DNA of 64,000 nt from Jidongwangia harbinensis (GCF_020216025.1 NZ_JAIWNC010000017.1:62001-126000); one strand, 5' to 3'. Positions 25,051-34,018 are shown, counted from the stretch's first letter. The notes: generated from the letters alone by a model not told the origin. Made by a program: numbers and translations.

Positions 25051-26136
25051 ATGTCCCAGCAGGTCAGAGGCGTGGTCTCGCGGGCCAAGGGTGCACCGGT
25101 GGAGGTGACCACCGTGGTCGTGCCGGATCCGGGGCCGGGCGAGGCGGTGGTGCGGATTCAGGCTTGCGGGGTGTGCCACACCGACCTGCACTACCGCGAG
25201 GGCGGCATCAACGACGAGTACCCGTTCCTGCTCGGCCACGAGGCGGCCGGCATCGTCGAGACGGTCGGCGACGGCGTCACCGACGTCGCGCCGGGCGACT
25301 TCGTGGTGCTGAACTGGCGTGCGGTCTGCGGCGACTGCCGGGCCTGCCGCAAGGGCAGGCCGTGGTACTGCTTCAACACGCACAACGCCACGCAGAAGAT
25401 GACGCTGACCGACGGCACCGAGCTGACCCCGGCGCTCGGCATCGGCGCGTTCGTGGAGAAGACGCTGGTGCACGCGGGGCAGTGCACGAAGGTCGACCCG
25501 GCGGCCCGGCCGGCCGCGGTGGGGCTGCTCGGCTGTGGGGTGATGGCCGGCATCGGCGCGGCGATCAACACCGGCGGGGTGACCCGGGGCGACTCGGTCG
25601 CGGTGATCGGCTGCGGCGGGGTGGGTGACGGCGCGGTGGTGGGTGCGGCCCTGGCGGGCGCCACCACGATCATCGCGATCGACACCGACGACCGGAAGCT
25701 GGAGTGGGCGCGCAGGTTCGGCGCCACCCACACGATCAATGCCAGGGGTACGGACGTGGTCGCGGCGGTACAGGAACTCACCGGCGGGCACGGCGCCGAC
25801 GTGGTGGTCGAGGCGGTCGGCCGGCCGGAGACGTACAAGCAGGCGTTCTATGCCCGGGACCTGGCCGGAACGGTGGTCCTGGTCGGCGTGCCCACTCCGG
25901 AGATGACCATCGAGCTGCCGCTGCTGGACGTGTTCGGTCGCGGCGGTGCGCTCAAGTCCAGCTGGTACGGCGACTGCCTGCCGACCCGCGACTTCCCGAT
26001 GCTGACCGAGCTGTACCTGCAGGGCCGGGTGGACCTGGACGCGTTCGTGACCGAGGAGATCGCGCTGGACGACGTGGAGGCCGCGTTCGACCGGATGCAC
26101 ACCGGCGGCGTGCTGCGCTCGGTGGTGATCTTCTGA
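25051..26136 (+). CDS. mscR: S-(hydroxymethyl)mycothiol dehydrogenase (mycothiol-dependent formaldehyde dehydrogenase)
   Basis: 361 aa zinc-dependent MDR enzyme that oxidises the formaldehyde-mycothiol adduct with NAD. Catalytic zinc ligands are in 'CGVCHTDLHYREGG' and 'GHEAAG', structural zinc cysteines in 'CGDCRACRKGRPWYC', and the cofactor loop is GCGGVGDGAVVG. Sequence follows the mycobacterial AdhE2/MscR closely (KSSWYGDCLP, CGVMAGIGAAIN). The MBL-fold gene overlaps the stop by one base; the same pairing is known in mycobacteria. It implies that the organism makes mycothiol. Confidence 0.93.
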   Translation: MSQQVRGVVSRAKGAPVEVTTVVVPDPGPGEAVVRIQACGVCHTDLHYREGGINDEYPFLLGHEAAGIVETVGDGVTDVAPGDFVVLNWRAVCGDCRACRKGRPWYCFNTHNATQKMTLTDGTELTPALGIGAFVEKTLVHAGQCTKVDPAARPAAVGLLGCGVMAGIGAAINTGGVTRGDSVAVIGCGGVGDGAVVGAALAGATTIIAIDTDDRKLEWARRFGATHTINARGTDVVAAVQELTGGHGADVVVEAVGRPETYKQAFYARDLAGTVVLVGVPTPEMTIELPLLDVFGRGGALKSSWYGDCLPTRDFPMLTELYLQGRVDLDAFVTEEIALDDVEAAFDRMHTGGVLRSVVIF

Positions 26137-26723
26137 TGGCGGTCCGGGTGGACCACGGCGTCACGTCCGGCACGTTCTCGCTGGACGGGCAGACGTTCGA
26201 CGTGGACAACAACGTGTGGGTGGTCGGCGACGACGAACGGTGCGTGGTGATCGACGCGCCGCATTCCGTACCCGGGATTCTGCAGGTCGTGGGCGGTCGC
26301 ACGGTCACCGCGGTGCTGCTCACCCACGCCCACGACGACCACGTCCGGGTGGCACCGGAGCTGGCCGAGGCGACCGGTGCCCCGCTCTACCTGCATCCGG
26401 CCGAGGAACCACTGTGGAAGCTGGTGCATCCGGACCGGCCGATGCCGGAGCCGCTCGCCGACGGCCAGGAGATCGCCGGCCTGCGGGTGCTGCACACGCC
26501 GGGACACAGCCCCGGCGCGGTGTGCTTCTACGCGCCGGAGCTGAACCGCGTGTTCACCGGGGACACCCTGTTCCACGGAGGTCCGGGCGCCACCGGCCGG
26601 TCGTTCAGCGACTACGACACCATCGTGGCGTCGATCCGGGAGCGGCTGTTCACGCTGCCCGGCGCGACCACCGTGCACACCGGCCACGGCCGGGACACGC
26701 TGATCGCCTCGGAGCAGATCTGA
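26136..26723 (+). CDS. MBL-fold hydrolase paired with MscR
   Basis: 195 aa metallo-beta-lactamase fold, glyoxalase II-like. The metal motif THAHDDH, a later 'HTPGHSPGAV', the Asp in 'FTGDTLF' and the final 'HTGHG' provide two zinc sites. It is coupled to mscR (TGATG overlap). The likely job is to hydrolyse the S-formylmycothiol or carry out a related thioester step after formaldehyde oxidation; this rests on gene pairing and fold. Confidence 0.85.
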   Translation: MAVRVDHGVTSGTFSLDGQTFDVDNNVWVVGDDERCVVIDAPHSVPGILQVVGGRTVTAVLLTHAHDDHVRVAPELAEATGAPLYLHPAEEPLWKLVHPDRPMPEPLADGQEIAGLRVLHTPGHSPGAVCFYAPELNRVFTGDTLFHGGPGATGRSFSDYDTIVASIRERLFTLPGATTVHTGHGRDTLIASEQI

Positions 26724-26730
26724 GCCGTGG

Positions 26731-28077
26731 TCACGCCGCCCGGGCGTAGGCGGGCACCGACCGGTCGGCCAGCAGGTCCAGGGTCAGCGCCGCGGTCCAG
26801 CTGAACGCGGGCGCGCCGATGCCCTCGCCGTGGTCCGGGTGGTAGTACTCGAAGTGCCCGGCCCGGTGCACCAGGCGCAGCATCGACGTGCGCAGGTCCT
26901 CGGCCTGGTCGTGGTACCCGTGCAGCAGCATTCCGCGGCGCAGCAGCCAGTTGATGTTGATCCAGATCGGCCCGCGCCAGTACCGCAGGGCGTCGAAGTC
27001 GGCGGCGGTGCGGTCGTAGCTCGGCACCGGCAGCCCGGTCCGCTCGGGCAGGCCGAAGCGTGCCGACTCGGCCTCCGCCATGATCGCGGCGGCGTGTTCG
27101 ACCGGCAGGTCCGGCAGGATCAGCGGCATCAGGCCGTTGACGCACCGCTTCGGGCTCAGCATGCCGGTCCGCACGTCCCGGGCCCGGAACGTGTGCGTAC
27201 GCGGGTCGTACAGCCGGCCCACGATCGCGTCGGTGATCTCCTTGGCCCGCTGCCGGTGGGCCGCCGGGTCCGCGCCGACCACGCCGGCGATCCGGGCCAG
27301 CGCGTGTTCGGCCGCCGCCAGGATCGCGTTGAACGAGGGGCACTCCACCACGAAGTCGTGCCGCGCGGCCAGGTCGGTGTCCGCGTACCCGGCGTCGCGG
27401 TAGGCCAGCACCAGGCCGACGTACCGCGCGTAGTCGGTGTCGGTGGGCCGGTGCGCCGCGTCGGCGACCGCCAGGTCACGGCGCCGGAACCGGTCCAGAA
27501 GATCAAGATCCGCGGGTACGGCGGCCAGCGCCGAGTCCCAGGCCGGGCTGTTGTCCAGGCCCGACTCCCACGGGTGCACGATGCTCGCCAGTCCGGCGCC
27601 ACCCGCGTTCCGCCGCCCGGTGAGGTATTCCTGCTGGGCCACCAGGCGCGGGTACAGCCACTCGAGTTCCGCCCGGGCGGCGTGCGCACAGGCGGCACCG
27701 TGCGCGGCGGCCCGCCGGTAGACCTCCCAGGCGGCGACCGCGTGCAGCGGCGGCTGAACCAGCCCGGTGCTGCCGCGGGCCGGCCGGTCACCGTAGCCGG
27801 GCACGTCCCAGAACGCCGGCCCGGGGAAGTAGTCGGCCTCGGCGGTACCCGGGTCGAAGACGATGTGCGGCACCCGGCCGTCCGGCCACTGCGCCTCGAA
27901 CAGGCTGCGCAGGTCACGCCAGGCCCGGTTGGGGTTGACGTAGGCCAGCCCGATCGCGATGAACGCGGCGTCCCAGCTCCACTGGTGCGGGTACAGCTGG
28001 CGGGACGGCACCATGTGGTCGGCGGACCAGTTCGCGTCGAGGACGTGGGCGGCGGAGTTCCAGAGTTCGGCAGACAT
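26731..28077 (-). CDS. GH63/MGH1-type glycoside hydrolase (alpha-glucosidase or mannosylglycerate hydrolase-like)
   Basis: 448 aa, (alpha/alpha)6-barrel hydrolase of the trehalase/GH63 clan. Markers are 'YPHQWSWDAAFIAIGLAYVN', 'GRVPHIVFDP', 'HPWESGLDNSPAWD', 'YWRGPIWININWLLRRGM' and 'EYYHPDHGEGIGAPAFSWTAAL', holding the general acid Asp and base Glu positions of the clan. No signal peptide, so cytoplasmic. The ATG at 28077 is taken; a GTG at 28089 after AAAGG is possible. Candidate substrates are glucosylglycerate or mannosylglycerate compatible solutes. Its stop is 8 bp from the convergent MBL stop. Confidence 0.82.
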   Translation of the reverse strand: MSAELWNSAAHVLDANWSADHMVPSRQLYPHQWSWDAAFIAIGLAYVNPNRAWRDLRSLFEAQWPDGRVPHIVFDPGTAEADYFPGPAFWDVPGYGDRPARGSTGLVQPPLHAVAAWEVYRRAAAHGAACAHAARAELEWLYPRLVAQQEYLTGRRNAGGAGLASIVHPWESGLDNSPAWDSALAAVPADLDLLDRFRRRDLAVADAAHRPTDTDYARYVGLVLAYRDAGYADTDLAARHDFVVECPSFNAILAAAEHALARIAGVVGADPAAHRQRAKEITDAIVGRLYDPRTHTFRARDVRTGMLSPKRCVNGLMPLILPDLPVEHAAAIMAEAESARFGLPERTGLPVPSYDRTAADFDALRYWRGPIWININWLLRRGMLLHGYHDQAEDLRTSMLRLVHRAGHFEYYHPDHGEGIGAPAFSWTAALTLDLLADRSVPAYARAA

Positions 28078-28202
28078 GTCAGGGATCACCGTTGCTACTA
28101 CCTTTCCACCGCGCCGATCGGTAAACCCCCCTGATCGGTCGGCGGAGGGCCGGTTCAAGGAAAACCGGTAACGGCGGCGCCGCCAACGGACGCCGAGTCC
28201 GG

Positions 28203-29270
28203 TCAGACGGTGATCTCCAGCCACAGTCGGCTCCGCCGGCCCGGCAGGTACGGCGAGTCCAGCCGCTTCGCCACCACCCCGGGCAGGCCCTGCGACCGGG
28301 CCGCCTCCAGCGCGAAGTCGCCACCGCCCGGGAAGTACGGCGGGGTCTGGCAGTTTCCGCCGGCCACCGACAGCCCCTCCAGCAACTCCCGTCGTTCCGC
28401 GTACCGCACCAGTTCCACGGTGGAATGCCCCTCCAGCCACAGCAGGTCGTAGGCCAGGAACTGCACCGGGGTGCGCTCGGCCGCCCGGCGGGCCGCGGCC
28501 GAGTCCCGGGGCTGCTTGCGCCGGGCCAGCAGATCCGCCGACACCACGGCGCCGTCGAACGCGACGATCTCGCCGTCCAGCACCGCCTCCAGCGGGGCCA
28601 GCGCCTCGCCCAGCGGCCGGATCTCCGGGTACCACGAGGTCACGTCGGCGCCGTCGGGATCGTGCAGCCGGACCCGGCCGCCGGAGACGAAGACCGTGGT
28701 GCGGCGGCCGCCCCAGCTCATCTCGTACCCCCAGTCGGGGTCGTCCGGCGGCAGGCCGGCGGACCGGGTCGCGAGCATCGGCGGGACCGTCTCCGGCATC
28801 GTCTCCCAGCCCGGCTCGGCCGGGTCCATCCGCCGGACCATCCAGTCTTTGCCGCCGGTCTGGAAGAAGACGTACCGGCCGGCGGTGCGCTCGCCGGAGA
28901 AGGTCACGCTGATCTCGTCGTCGCGCCACCTGTCGGTCACGTAGGTGCCGCGGTCGTGGATGGTCATCCGGCCGCCGCCGTACTCGCCGGCCGGGATCTC
29001 GCCGGCGAAGTCCAGGTACTCCAGCGGGTGGTCCTCGGTGTGTTTCGCCAGGTTGTTGCGTCCCCGGTCGCGGGGCAGGCCGCGCGGCACGGCGAACGAC
29101 ACGAGGACGCCGTCGCGTTCCAGCCGCACGTCCCAGTGCAGGCTGCGGGCGTGGTGCTGCTGGATGACGAACCGTCCGCCGGTGCCGGGTCGCGGGCGGC
29201 CGCGCGGGACGGGTTCCGGCGTGCGGCGGGCGTCCCGCTTGCGCCGGTACTCCTCGAGCCGGTCGGTCAT
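28203..29270 (-). CDS. LigD-type 3'-phosphoesterase fused to a degenerate ATP-dependent ligase domain
   Basis: 355 aa. The phosphoesterase domain (about 30-150) keeps the metal set of LigD PE: 'QQHHARSLHWDVR' with His39/40, His45, Asp47 and Arg49, and His81 in 'EDHPLEYLDF'. The adenylyltransferase-like domain (about 160-355) keeps fold motifs 'LDGEIVAFD' and 'LAYDLLWLEG', but motif I, normally KxDGxR, reads SWGGRR (Ser185 for Lys), motif IV reads LPGVVAKR (Pro for Glu), and motif V reads WLEITV. Ligation is therefore not expected. It probably acts in 3'-end cleaning during end joining, with the dead ligase part as DNA clamp; this is inference. Confidence 0.85.
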   Translation of the reverse strand: MTDRLEEYRRKRDARRTPEPVPRGRPRPGTGGRFVIQQHHARSLHWDVRLERDGVLVSFAVPRGLPRDRGRNNLAKHTEDHPLEYLDFAGEIPAGEYGGGRMTIHDRGTYVTDRWRDDEISVTFSGERTAGRYVFFQTGGKDWMVRRMDPAEPGWETMPETVPPMLATRSAGLPPDDPDWGYEMSWGGRRTTVFVSGGRVRLHDPDGADVTSWYPEIRPLGEALAPLEAVLDGEIVAFDGAVVSADLLARRKQPRDSAAARRAAERTPVQFLAYDLLWLEGHSTVELVRYAERRELLEGLSVAGGNCQTPPYFPGGGDFALEAARSQGLPGVVAKRLDSPYLPGRRSRLWLEITV

Positions 29271-29352
29271 GTCACCATTGTCTGCCCGGCCCGGGCGGGA
29301 AATACACCGATGTAACTCTGAAGTTGTCGTACCCCGGTGCCAGGGTGTCCCC

Positions 29353-30186
29353 ATGTACGCCGAACGACCGTCCCGCCTGCCCTACGCGACCGCCTGGCGC
29401 TCCGAGACCCCGCCGGGCGGCCGTCCGGTGCGGATCCTGCCGGACGGCTGCCTGGACCTGATCTGGTCGTCGGGCCGGGTCTTCATCGCCGGGCCGGACA
29501 CCACCGCCGAGGTCGCCGACGCGCCGCCCGGCACCCGCACGTTCGGGCTGCGGTTCGCGGTCGGCACCGGCCCCGCCGTGCTGGGTGCGCCGGCCGACGA
29601 GTTCACCGACCGGGAGGTGCCGCTGGCCGACCTGTGGCACCCGGCCGACGTGCGCCGCCTCGCCGAGGCCGACGATCCGCTGGCCGCCCTGGAGGCCGTG
29701 GCGGCCCGCCGCTGGCGGACGCCGGACCGGGCGATGGTCGCGGTGGCCACGCTGGCCCGGGCCGCCCGGCCGGTGGACGCGATCGCCGAGTCGTGCGGGC
29801 TCGGCCTGCGGCAACTGCACCGCCGCTGCACCACCACGTTCGGGTACGGACCGAAGCTGCTGTCCCGGGTGCTGCGGCTGCAGCGGGCGCTGGGCCTGGC
29901 CCGGGGCGGCACGCCGTTCGCCGAGGTGGCCGTGGCCGCCGGCTATGCCGACCAGCCGCACCTGGCCCGCGACGTGCGGGCGCTGGCCGGCGTGCCGCTG
30001 CGCACGTTGCTGGCGCCGCGGGCTGGCTACCCCAACCGGGCCGGGTCACCACGTGCCGACGATCGGACCGCTCAGCCGGCCGGGTTGAGCGGGGCGAACA
30101 GGTCGACGCCGTTGCCGTCCGGGTCCTCGACGACGGCGTACCGCTGGCCCCAGTCCGCGTCCCACGGCGCCTTGGCGCCGGGATGA
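29353..30186 (+). CDS. AraC-family transcriptional regulator (DUF6597 N-terminus)
   Basis: 277 aa. The N-terminal sensing domain has 'RILPDGCLDLIWSSGRVFIAGPDT' and 'FGLRFAVG', matching DUF6597. The C-terminal AraC HTH spans about 140-225 ('AESCGLGLRQLHRRCTTTFGYGPK', 'FAEVAVAAGYADQPHLARDVRALAGVPLR'). After the HTH the frame continues about 50 residues without family likeness and overlaps the convergent VOC gene by 115 bp, suggesting loss of the original stop. It probably controls the VOC gene or the nearby monooxygenase; the pairing is inferred. Confidence 0.82.
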   Translation: MYAERPSRLPYATAWRSETPPGGRPVRILPDGCLDLIWSSGRVFIAGPDTTAEVADAPPGTRTFGLRFAVGTGPAVLGAPADEFTDREVPLADLWHPADVRRLAEADDPLAALEAVAARRWRTPDRAMVAVATLARAARPVDAIAESCGLGLRQLHRRCTTTFGYGPKLLSRVLRLQRALGLARGGTPFAEVAVAAGYADQPHLARDVRALAGVPLRTLLAPRAGYPNRAGSPRADDRTAQPAGLSGANRSTPLPSGSSTTAYRWPQSASHGALAPG

Positions 30187-30470
30187 CCGGCCGCGACCAG
30201 ATCCGCGTACACCCGGTCCACCTCGTCCGGACCGCTGCAGAGGAACGCCAGGCTCATGCCGTCGCCGGTGGGCGGCGTGAAGTCGGGGTCGAATGACCGG
30301 ATGGTGTCGAATGTGTCGAACATCAACCTGATCCCGCCCGGAAGTTCCGTCTCGACGTGCGGCTGGGTCTCCGCCCCGGCCGGAAAATCCAGCCCCAGCC
30401 GGCGATAGAAGTCCAGCGTGGCGGCCATGTCGGCGACCGCCGTCCCGATTGCATTGAAAGTAGGAGCCAT
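30072..30470 (-). CDS. VOC-family (glyoxalase/bleomycin-resistance fold) protein
   Basis: 132 aa: two beta-alpha-beta-beta-beta modules with 'VADMAATLDFYRRLGLDF' and 'VVEDPDGNGVDLFAPL', typical of VOC proteins. The N-terminal metal His is not obvious. No substrate can be assigned. The 3' end overlaps the AraC reading frame tail to tail. The promoter lies in the 134-bp divergent gap before the monooxygenase gene. Confidence 0.85.
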   Translation of the reverse strand: MAPTFNAIGTAVADMAATLDFYRRLGLDFPAGAETQPHVETELPGGIRLMFDTFDTIRSFDPDFTPPTGDGMSLAFLCSGPDEVDRVYADLVAAGHPGAKAPWDADWGQRYAVVEDPDGNGVDLFAPLNPAG

Positions 30471-30604
30471 GCACCGAACCTACGAGCGACACCCCGATCC
30501 GTCTTGAACAAAACGGACGTCATCATGATCGCGACTTTCGCGCTTCGGTGGCGAACGGTAGTGTCTTGGCTCCGACGCGTGTCCATCCCCCGGGAGGCGT
30601 TGCG

Positions 30605-31714
30605 ATGAACCTGCGCATCCTCGTCGTGGGCGCCGGCATCGCCGGACTGGCTGCGGCCAGGGGTCTGCGAGTCGCCGGCTTCCGCCCCGACGTGGTCGAG
30701 GAACTGCCCGCCACCATGGCCCCGGGCGCCGGCATCTACCTGCCCGGCAACGCCTCGCGGGCGCTGCGCCTGCTCGGCCTGGACGCGCCGTTGCGTCCAC
30801 TCGGCGACCTGATCTTCCGGCAGGTGTTCCTGGACGCCGCCGGCGGCGAACTGTTCGAGATGGACGTGGCCTCGCTCTGGGCCGGCGTGGGGGAGTCCCG
30901 CGCGCTGTCCCGGGCCGACCTGCAGCAGGTGCTGGTCACCGGCGTCGGCGGCGCGGTCCGGTACGACACCGTCGTGCGTGACCTGCAGGTCGTCGACGGC
31001 GCCGCGAAGGTCGAGTTCGGCGACGGCAGCATCGCGGAGTACGACCTGGTCATCGGCGCCGACGGGCGGCGCTCCACGATCCGCGCCAAGGCCGGCCTGG
31101 GCGGCCCGGCGACGCCGACCGGCCAGATCGTCTACCGCAGCGTGGTCAGCGGCGGGCCGCCGGTCAGCGACTGGGTCTGCCTGCTCGGCAGCCGGTCGGC
31201 GTTCGTGGTGATGCCGATGGGCGGCCGGCGACTCTACTGCTACGCCGACGAGACGGCCGAGGACGGCGCACCCAACCCGGCCGACCCGCTGGGCCGGGTG
31301 CGCGAGCTGTTCGGCGACTTCGGCGGCCCGGTGCCCGCCATCCTGGAGGCCATGGAGAAGGTGCAGGTGGCGCGCACCGACGAGGTCGTGCTGGACGCCT
31401 GGTCCCGCGGCCCGGTGCTGCTGGTCGGCGACGCCGCGCACGCCACCGCGCCGACCCTGGCCCAGGGCGCGGCCATGTCGTTCGAGGACGCGGTGGTGCT
31501 CGGCGAGGTGCTGCGGGCCACCCCGGACGACATCCCGGCGGCCCTCCGGCGCTACGAGGAACGCCGCCGCCCGCGCTGCCGGCAGCTGCGCGAGCACACC
31601 CGCGAGCGCGACCGCACCCGGGACGTCCCGCCCGCCCAGCGCGACCCGATGCTGCGCCGCCGCGGACAACGGATCTTCTCCGACCAGTACCGCGAGTTCG
31701 CCGAACCGCTCTGA
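30605..31714 (+). CDS. FAD-dependent aromatic-hydroxylase-type monooxygenase
   Basis: 369 aa class A flavin monooxygenase. FAD-binding GAGIAGLAAARGL is at residues 9-21, followed by 'VIGADGRRSTIR' (DG motif) and 'GPVLLVGDAAHATAPTLAQGAAMSFEDA' (GD motif). PHBH-like oxygenases hydroxylate aromatic or polyketide substrates with NAD(P)H; the substrate is unknown. The gene stands alone, divergent from VOC. ATG at 30605 with GGGAGG upstream. Confidence 0.88.
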   Translation: MNLRILVVGAGIAGLAAARGLRVAGFRPDVVEELPATMAPGAGIYLPGNASRALRLLGLDAPLRPLGDLIFRQVFLDAAGGELFEMDVASLWAGVGESRALSRADLQQVLVTGVGGAVRYDTVVRDLQVVDGAAKVEFGDGSIAEYDLVIGADGRRSTIRAKAGLGGPATPTGQIVYRSVVSGGPPVSDWVCLLGSRSAFVVMPMGGRRLYCYADETAEDGAPNPADPLGRVRELFGDFGGPVPAILEAMEKVQVARTDEVVLDAWSRGPVLLVGDAAHATAPTLAQGAAMSFEDAVVLGEVLRATPDDIPAALRRYEERRRPRCRQLREHTRERDRTRDVPPAQRDPMLRRRGQRIFSDQYREFAEPL

Positions 31715-31849
31715 CCGCGGCGCCGACCGCGACCCGGTGTTTGGTCACCCCGCGCCCGCCGTAGGTCGCCGGGGGACTATTCTGCCTGCGAGGTGCGCCA
31801 ACCCGTACAGGCGTACTGAGTGGGACGAACGAGACACCGGAGGCCATCC

Positions 31850-33610
31850 GTGACGACCGTCGCGCCTAAGCCGATCGTGACCCGGCCGTGGCCCGTGCGG
31901 CCCCAGGTCAAGGGTTCGGCGATCGCGCGGATCCTGAGGACGACGGACGCGAAGCAGATCGGGATCATGTACATGATCACGTCCTTCGTGTTCTTCCTCC
32001 TCGGTGGCCTGATGGCCCTGCTGATGCGCGCCGAGTTGGCTCAGCCCGGCATGCAGTTCCTGTCGCCGGAGCAGTACAACCAGCTGTTCACCATGCACGG
32101 CACGATCATGCTGCTGTTCTTCGCGACGCCGATCGTGTTCGCGTTCGCCAACTTCGTGGTGCCGATCCAGATCGGCGCGCCCGATGTGTCGTTCCCCCGG
32201 CTGAACTCGTTCGCCTACTGGCTGTACCTGTTCGGCGGCACCATGACGATCGCCGGGTTCTTCACCCCGGGCGGCGCCGCCGACTTCGGCTGGTTCGCGT
32301 ACACCCCGCTGAGCAACTCGCTGCACTCGCCCGGCGTGGGCGGCAACATGTGGGTGGTCGGCCTCGCCATCTCCGGTCTGGGCACCATCCTCGGTGGCGT
32401 CAACATGATCACCACGATCCTGACCCTGCGCGCCCCCGGCATGACGATGTTCCGGATGCCGATCTTCACGTGGAACATCCTGGTCACCAGCCTCCTGGTG
32501 ATCATGGTGTTCCCGTTCCTGGCGGCCGCGCTGTTCGCGCTCGCCGCCGACCGCATCCTCGGCGCGCACGTCTTCGACGTGCAGACCGGCGGCCCGATGC
32601 TGTGGCAGCACCTGTTCTGGTTCTTCGGACACCCCGAGGTGTACGTGGTGGCGCTGCCGTTCTTCGGCATCATCACCGAGGTCATCCCGGTGTTCAGCCG
32701 CAAGCCGGTGTTCGGTTACAAGGGCCTGGTCGCCGCGACGTTGCTGATCGCGGCGCTGTCGATGAGCGTGTGGGCGCACCACATGTTCGTCACCGGTCAG
32801 GTGCTGCTGCCGTTCTTCAGCTTCCTGAGCTTCCTGATCGCGGTGCCCACCGGCATGAAGTTCTTCGTCTGGATCGGCACCATGTGGCGCGGGCAGATCA
32901 CCTTCGAGACGCCCATGCTGTTCGCCATCGGCTTCCTCGTGACGTTCCTCTTCGGCGGCCTCTCCGGCGTGCTGCTGGCCAGCCCGCCGATCGACTTCCA
33001 CGTCTCCGACTCGTACTTCGTCATCGCGCACTTCCACTACGTGCTGTTCGGCACGATCGTGTTCGCGGTGTTCGCCGGCATCTACTTCTGGTTCCCGAAG
33101 ATGTTCGGCCGGATGCTCGACGACCGCCTCGGCAAGGTGCACTTCTGGCTCACCTTCCTCGGCTTCCACGCCACCTTCCTGGTCCAGCACTGGCTCGGCA
33201 CCGAAGGCATGCCGCGGCGGTACATCGACTACCTGCCCTCGGACGGCTTCACCACGCTGAACACCATCTCCACGATCGGCTCGTTCATCCTGGGCGCCTC
33301 CACGCTGCCGTTCATCTACAACGTGTGGAAGTCGTACAAGGTCGGCCAGCTCGTCACCGTGGACGACCCGTGGGGCCACGGCAACTCGCTGGAGTGGGCG
33401 ACGTCCAGCCCGCCGCCGCTGCGCAACTTCGACCGGATGCCGCGGATCCGCTCCGAGCGCCCCGCCTTCGACGTCAAGTTCCCCGAGCTGGCCGCCGGCA
33501 GCCAGTCCCTGGCCGGCCCACCGGAGGGCGGCGCAACCGTACTGACCAGCGAGTCGGACGGCGGCGCGACGTACCAGGAGGATGTCGCCACGGACCGCGA
33601 CAAGCACTGA
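31850..33610 (+). CDS. ctaD: Cytochrome c oxidase subunit I (aa3-type)
   Basis: 586 aa, 12 membrane helices; the catalytic haem-copper subunit of the terminal oxidase in the plasma membrane. Haem a and a3/CuB ligands are seen in 'MHGTIMLLFF', 'FGHPEVYV' (with the cross-linked Tyr), 'WAHHMFVTG' and 'IAHFHYVLFG'. K- and D-channel regions are conserved. GTG at 31850 follows CGGAGG by six bases. The C-terminal ~50 residues are a polar tail. No other cta genes are adjacent, as is usual for actinobacterial ctaD. A strong terminator follows. Confidence 0.97.
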   Translation: MTTVAPKPIVTRPWPVRPQVKGSAIARILRTTDAKQIGIMYMITSFVFFLLGGLMALLMRAELAQPGMQFLSPEQYNQLFTMHGTIMLLFFATPIVFAFANFVVPIQIGAPDVSFPRLNSFAYWLYLFGGTMTIAGFFTPGGAADFGWFAYTPLSNSLHSPGVGGNMWVVGLAISGLGTILGGVNMITTILTLRAPGMTMFRMPIFTWNILVTSLLVIMVFPFLAAALFALAADRILGAHVFDVQTGGPMLWQHLFWFFGHPEVYVVALPFFGIITEVIPVFSRKPVFGYKGLVAATLLIAALSMSVWAHHMFVTGQVLLPFFSFLSFLIAVPTGMKFFVWIGTMWRGQITFETPMLFAIGFLVTFLFGGLSGVLLASPPIDFHVSDSYFVIAHFHYVLFGTIVFAVFAGIYFWFPKMFGRMLDDRLGKVHFWLTFLGFHATFLVQHWLGTEGMPRRYIDYLPSDGFTTLNTISTIGSFILGASTLPFIYNVWKSYKVGQLVTVDDPWGHGNSLEWATSSPPPLRNFDRMPRIRSERPAFDVKFPELAAGSQSLAGPPEGGATVLTSESDGGATYQEDVATDRDKH

Positions 33611-33622
33611 CCTGAGCATCGG

Positions 33623-33650
33623 ACGCCCGGCTGGCCTTCCAGCCGGGCGT
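33623..33650 (+). terminator. ctaD terminator
   Basis: Perfect 12-bp stem ACGCCCGGCTGG / CCAGCCGGGCGT with loop CCTT, followed by TCTGCTGT. It lies 13 bp past the ctaD stop. Confidence 0.88.
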
Positions 33651-34018
33651 TCTGCTGTCCACCGACAGCTGACTTCACGACCGCCGGAGTCGGCGGGTGG
33701 CGGGTCGGTATGCAGGGATGCGCATCATTCGGTCGCTACGGAGTGCGTGTGGCTTGCAGGTGCGGAGCGCGCCGTTCCTTCGCACGCGTGGGCGGGTCGA
33801 TCGGGGCGTGTGGAGTTTCGGCGCGGAGCGCACCGTTCCTCCGCACGCGGCACCGGGGACGGCCCTGGAAGGTGCAGTCGTGCAGCTGAGATCGCGGGGA
33901 GGCTCGTTCGTCGAGGCTGTGGGCGCCTCGATGCCCCTTCGGTATGGGGTGCGGTTGGAAAGCGGTAGGAAGTTGTCGTACCCGGGCGGGAGACTGTTCC
34001 GCGGAGGTTAGGACCGCG
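33651..34018. other. Gene-free gap with a 27-bp direct repeat
   Basis: 368 bp with no convincing gene. Two copies (25/27 identical) of a 27-bp sequence starting GCGGAGCGC lie at 33762-33788 and 33823-33849. The downstream part should hold the MFS promoter; GCGGAGGT at 34001-34008 is the MFS ribosome site. Confidence 0.6.

Noticed and set aside
30605..31714. Secondary-metabolite gene cluster around the flavin monooxygenase and DrrAB-type exporter
   Set aside because: No polyketide, peptide-synthetase, terpene or RiPP genes occur in the window, and the two genes are 29 kb apart.
33697..34011. A 104-codon frame upstream of the MFS gene
   Set aside because: It runs through the 27-bp direct repeat, has atypical composition and no family likeness; better read as a promoter region.
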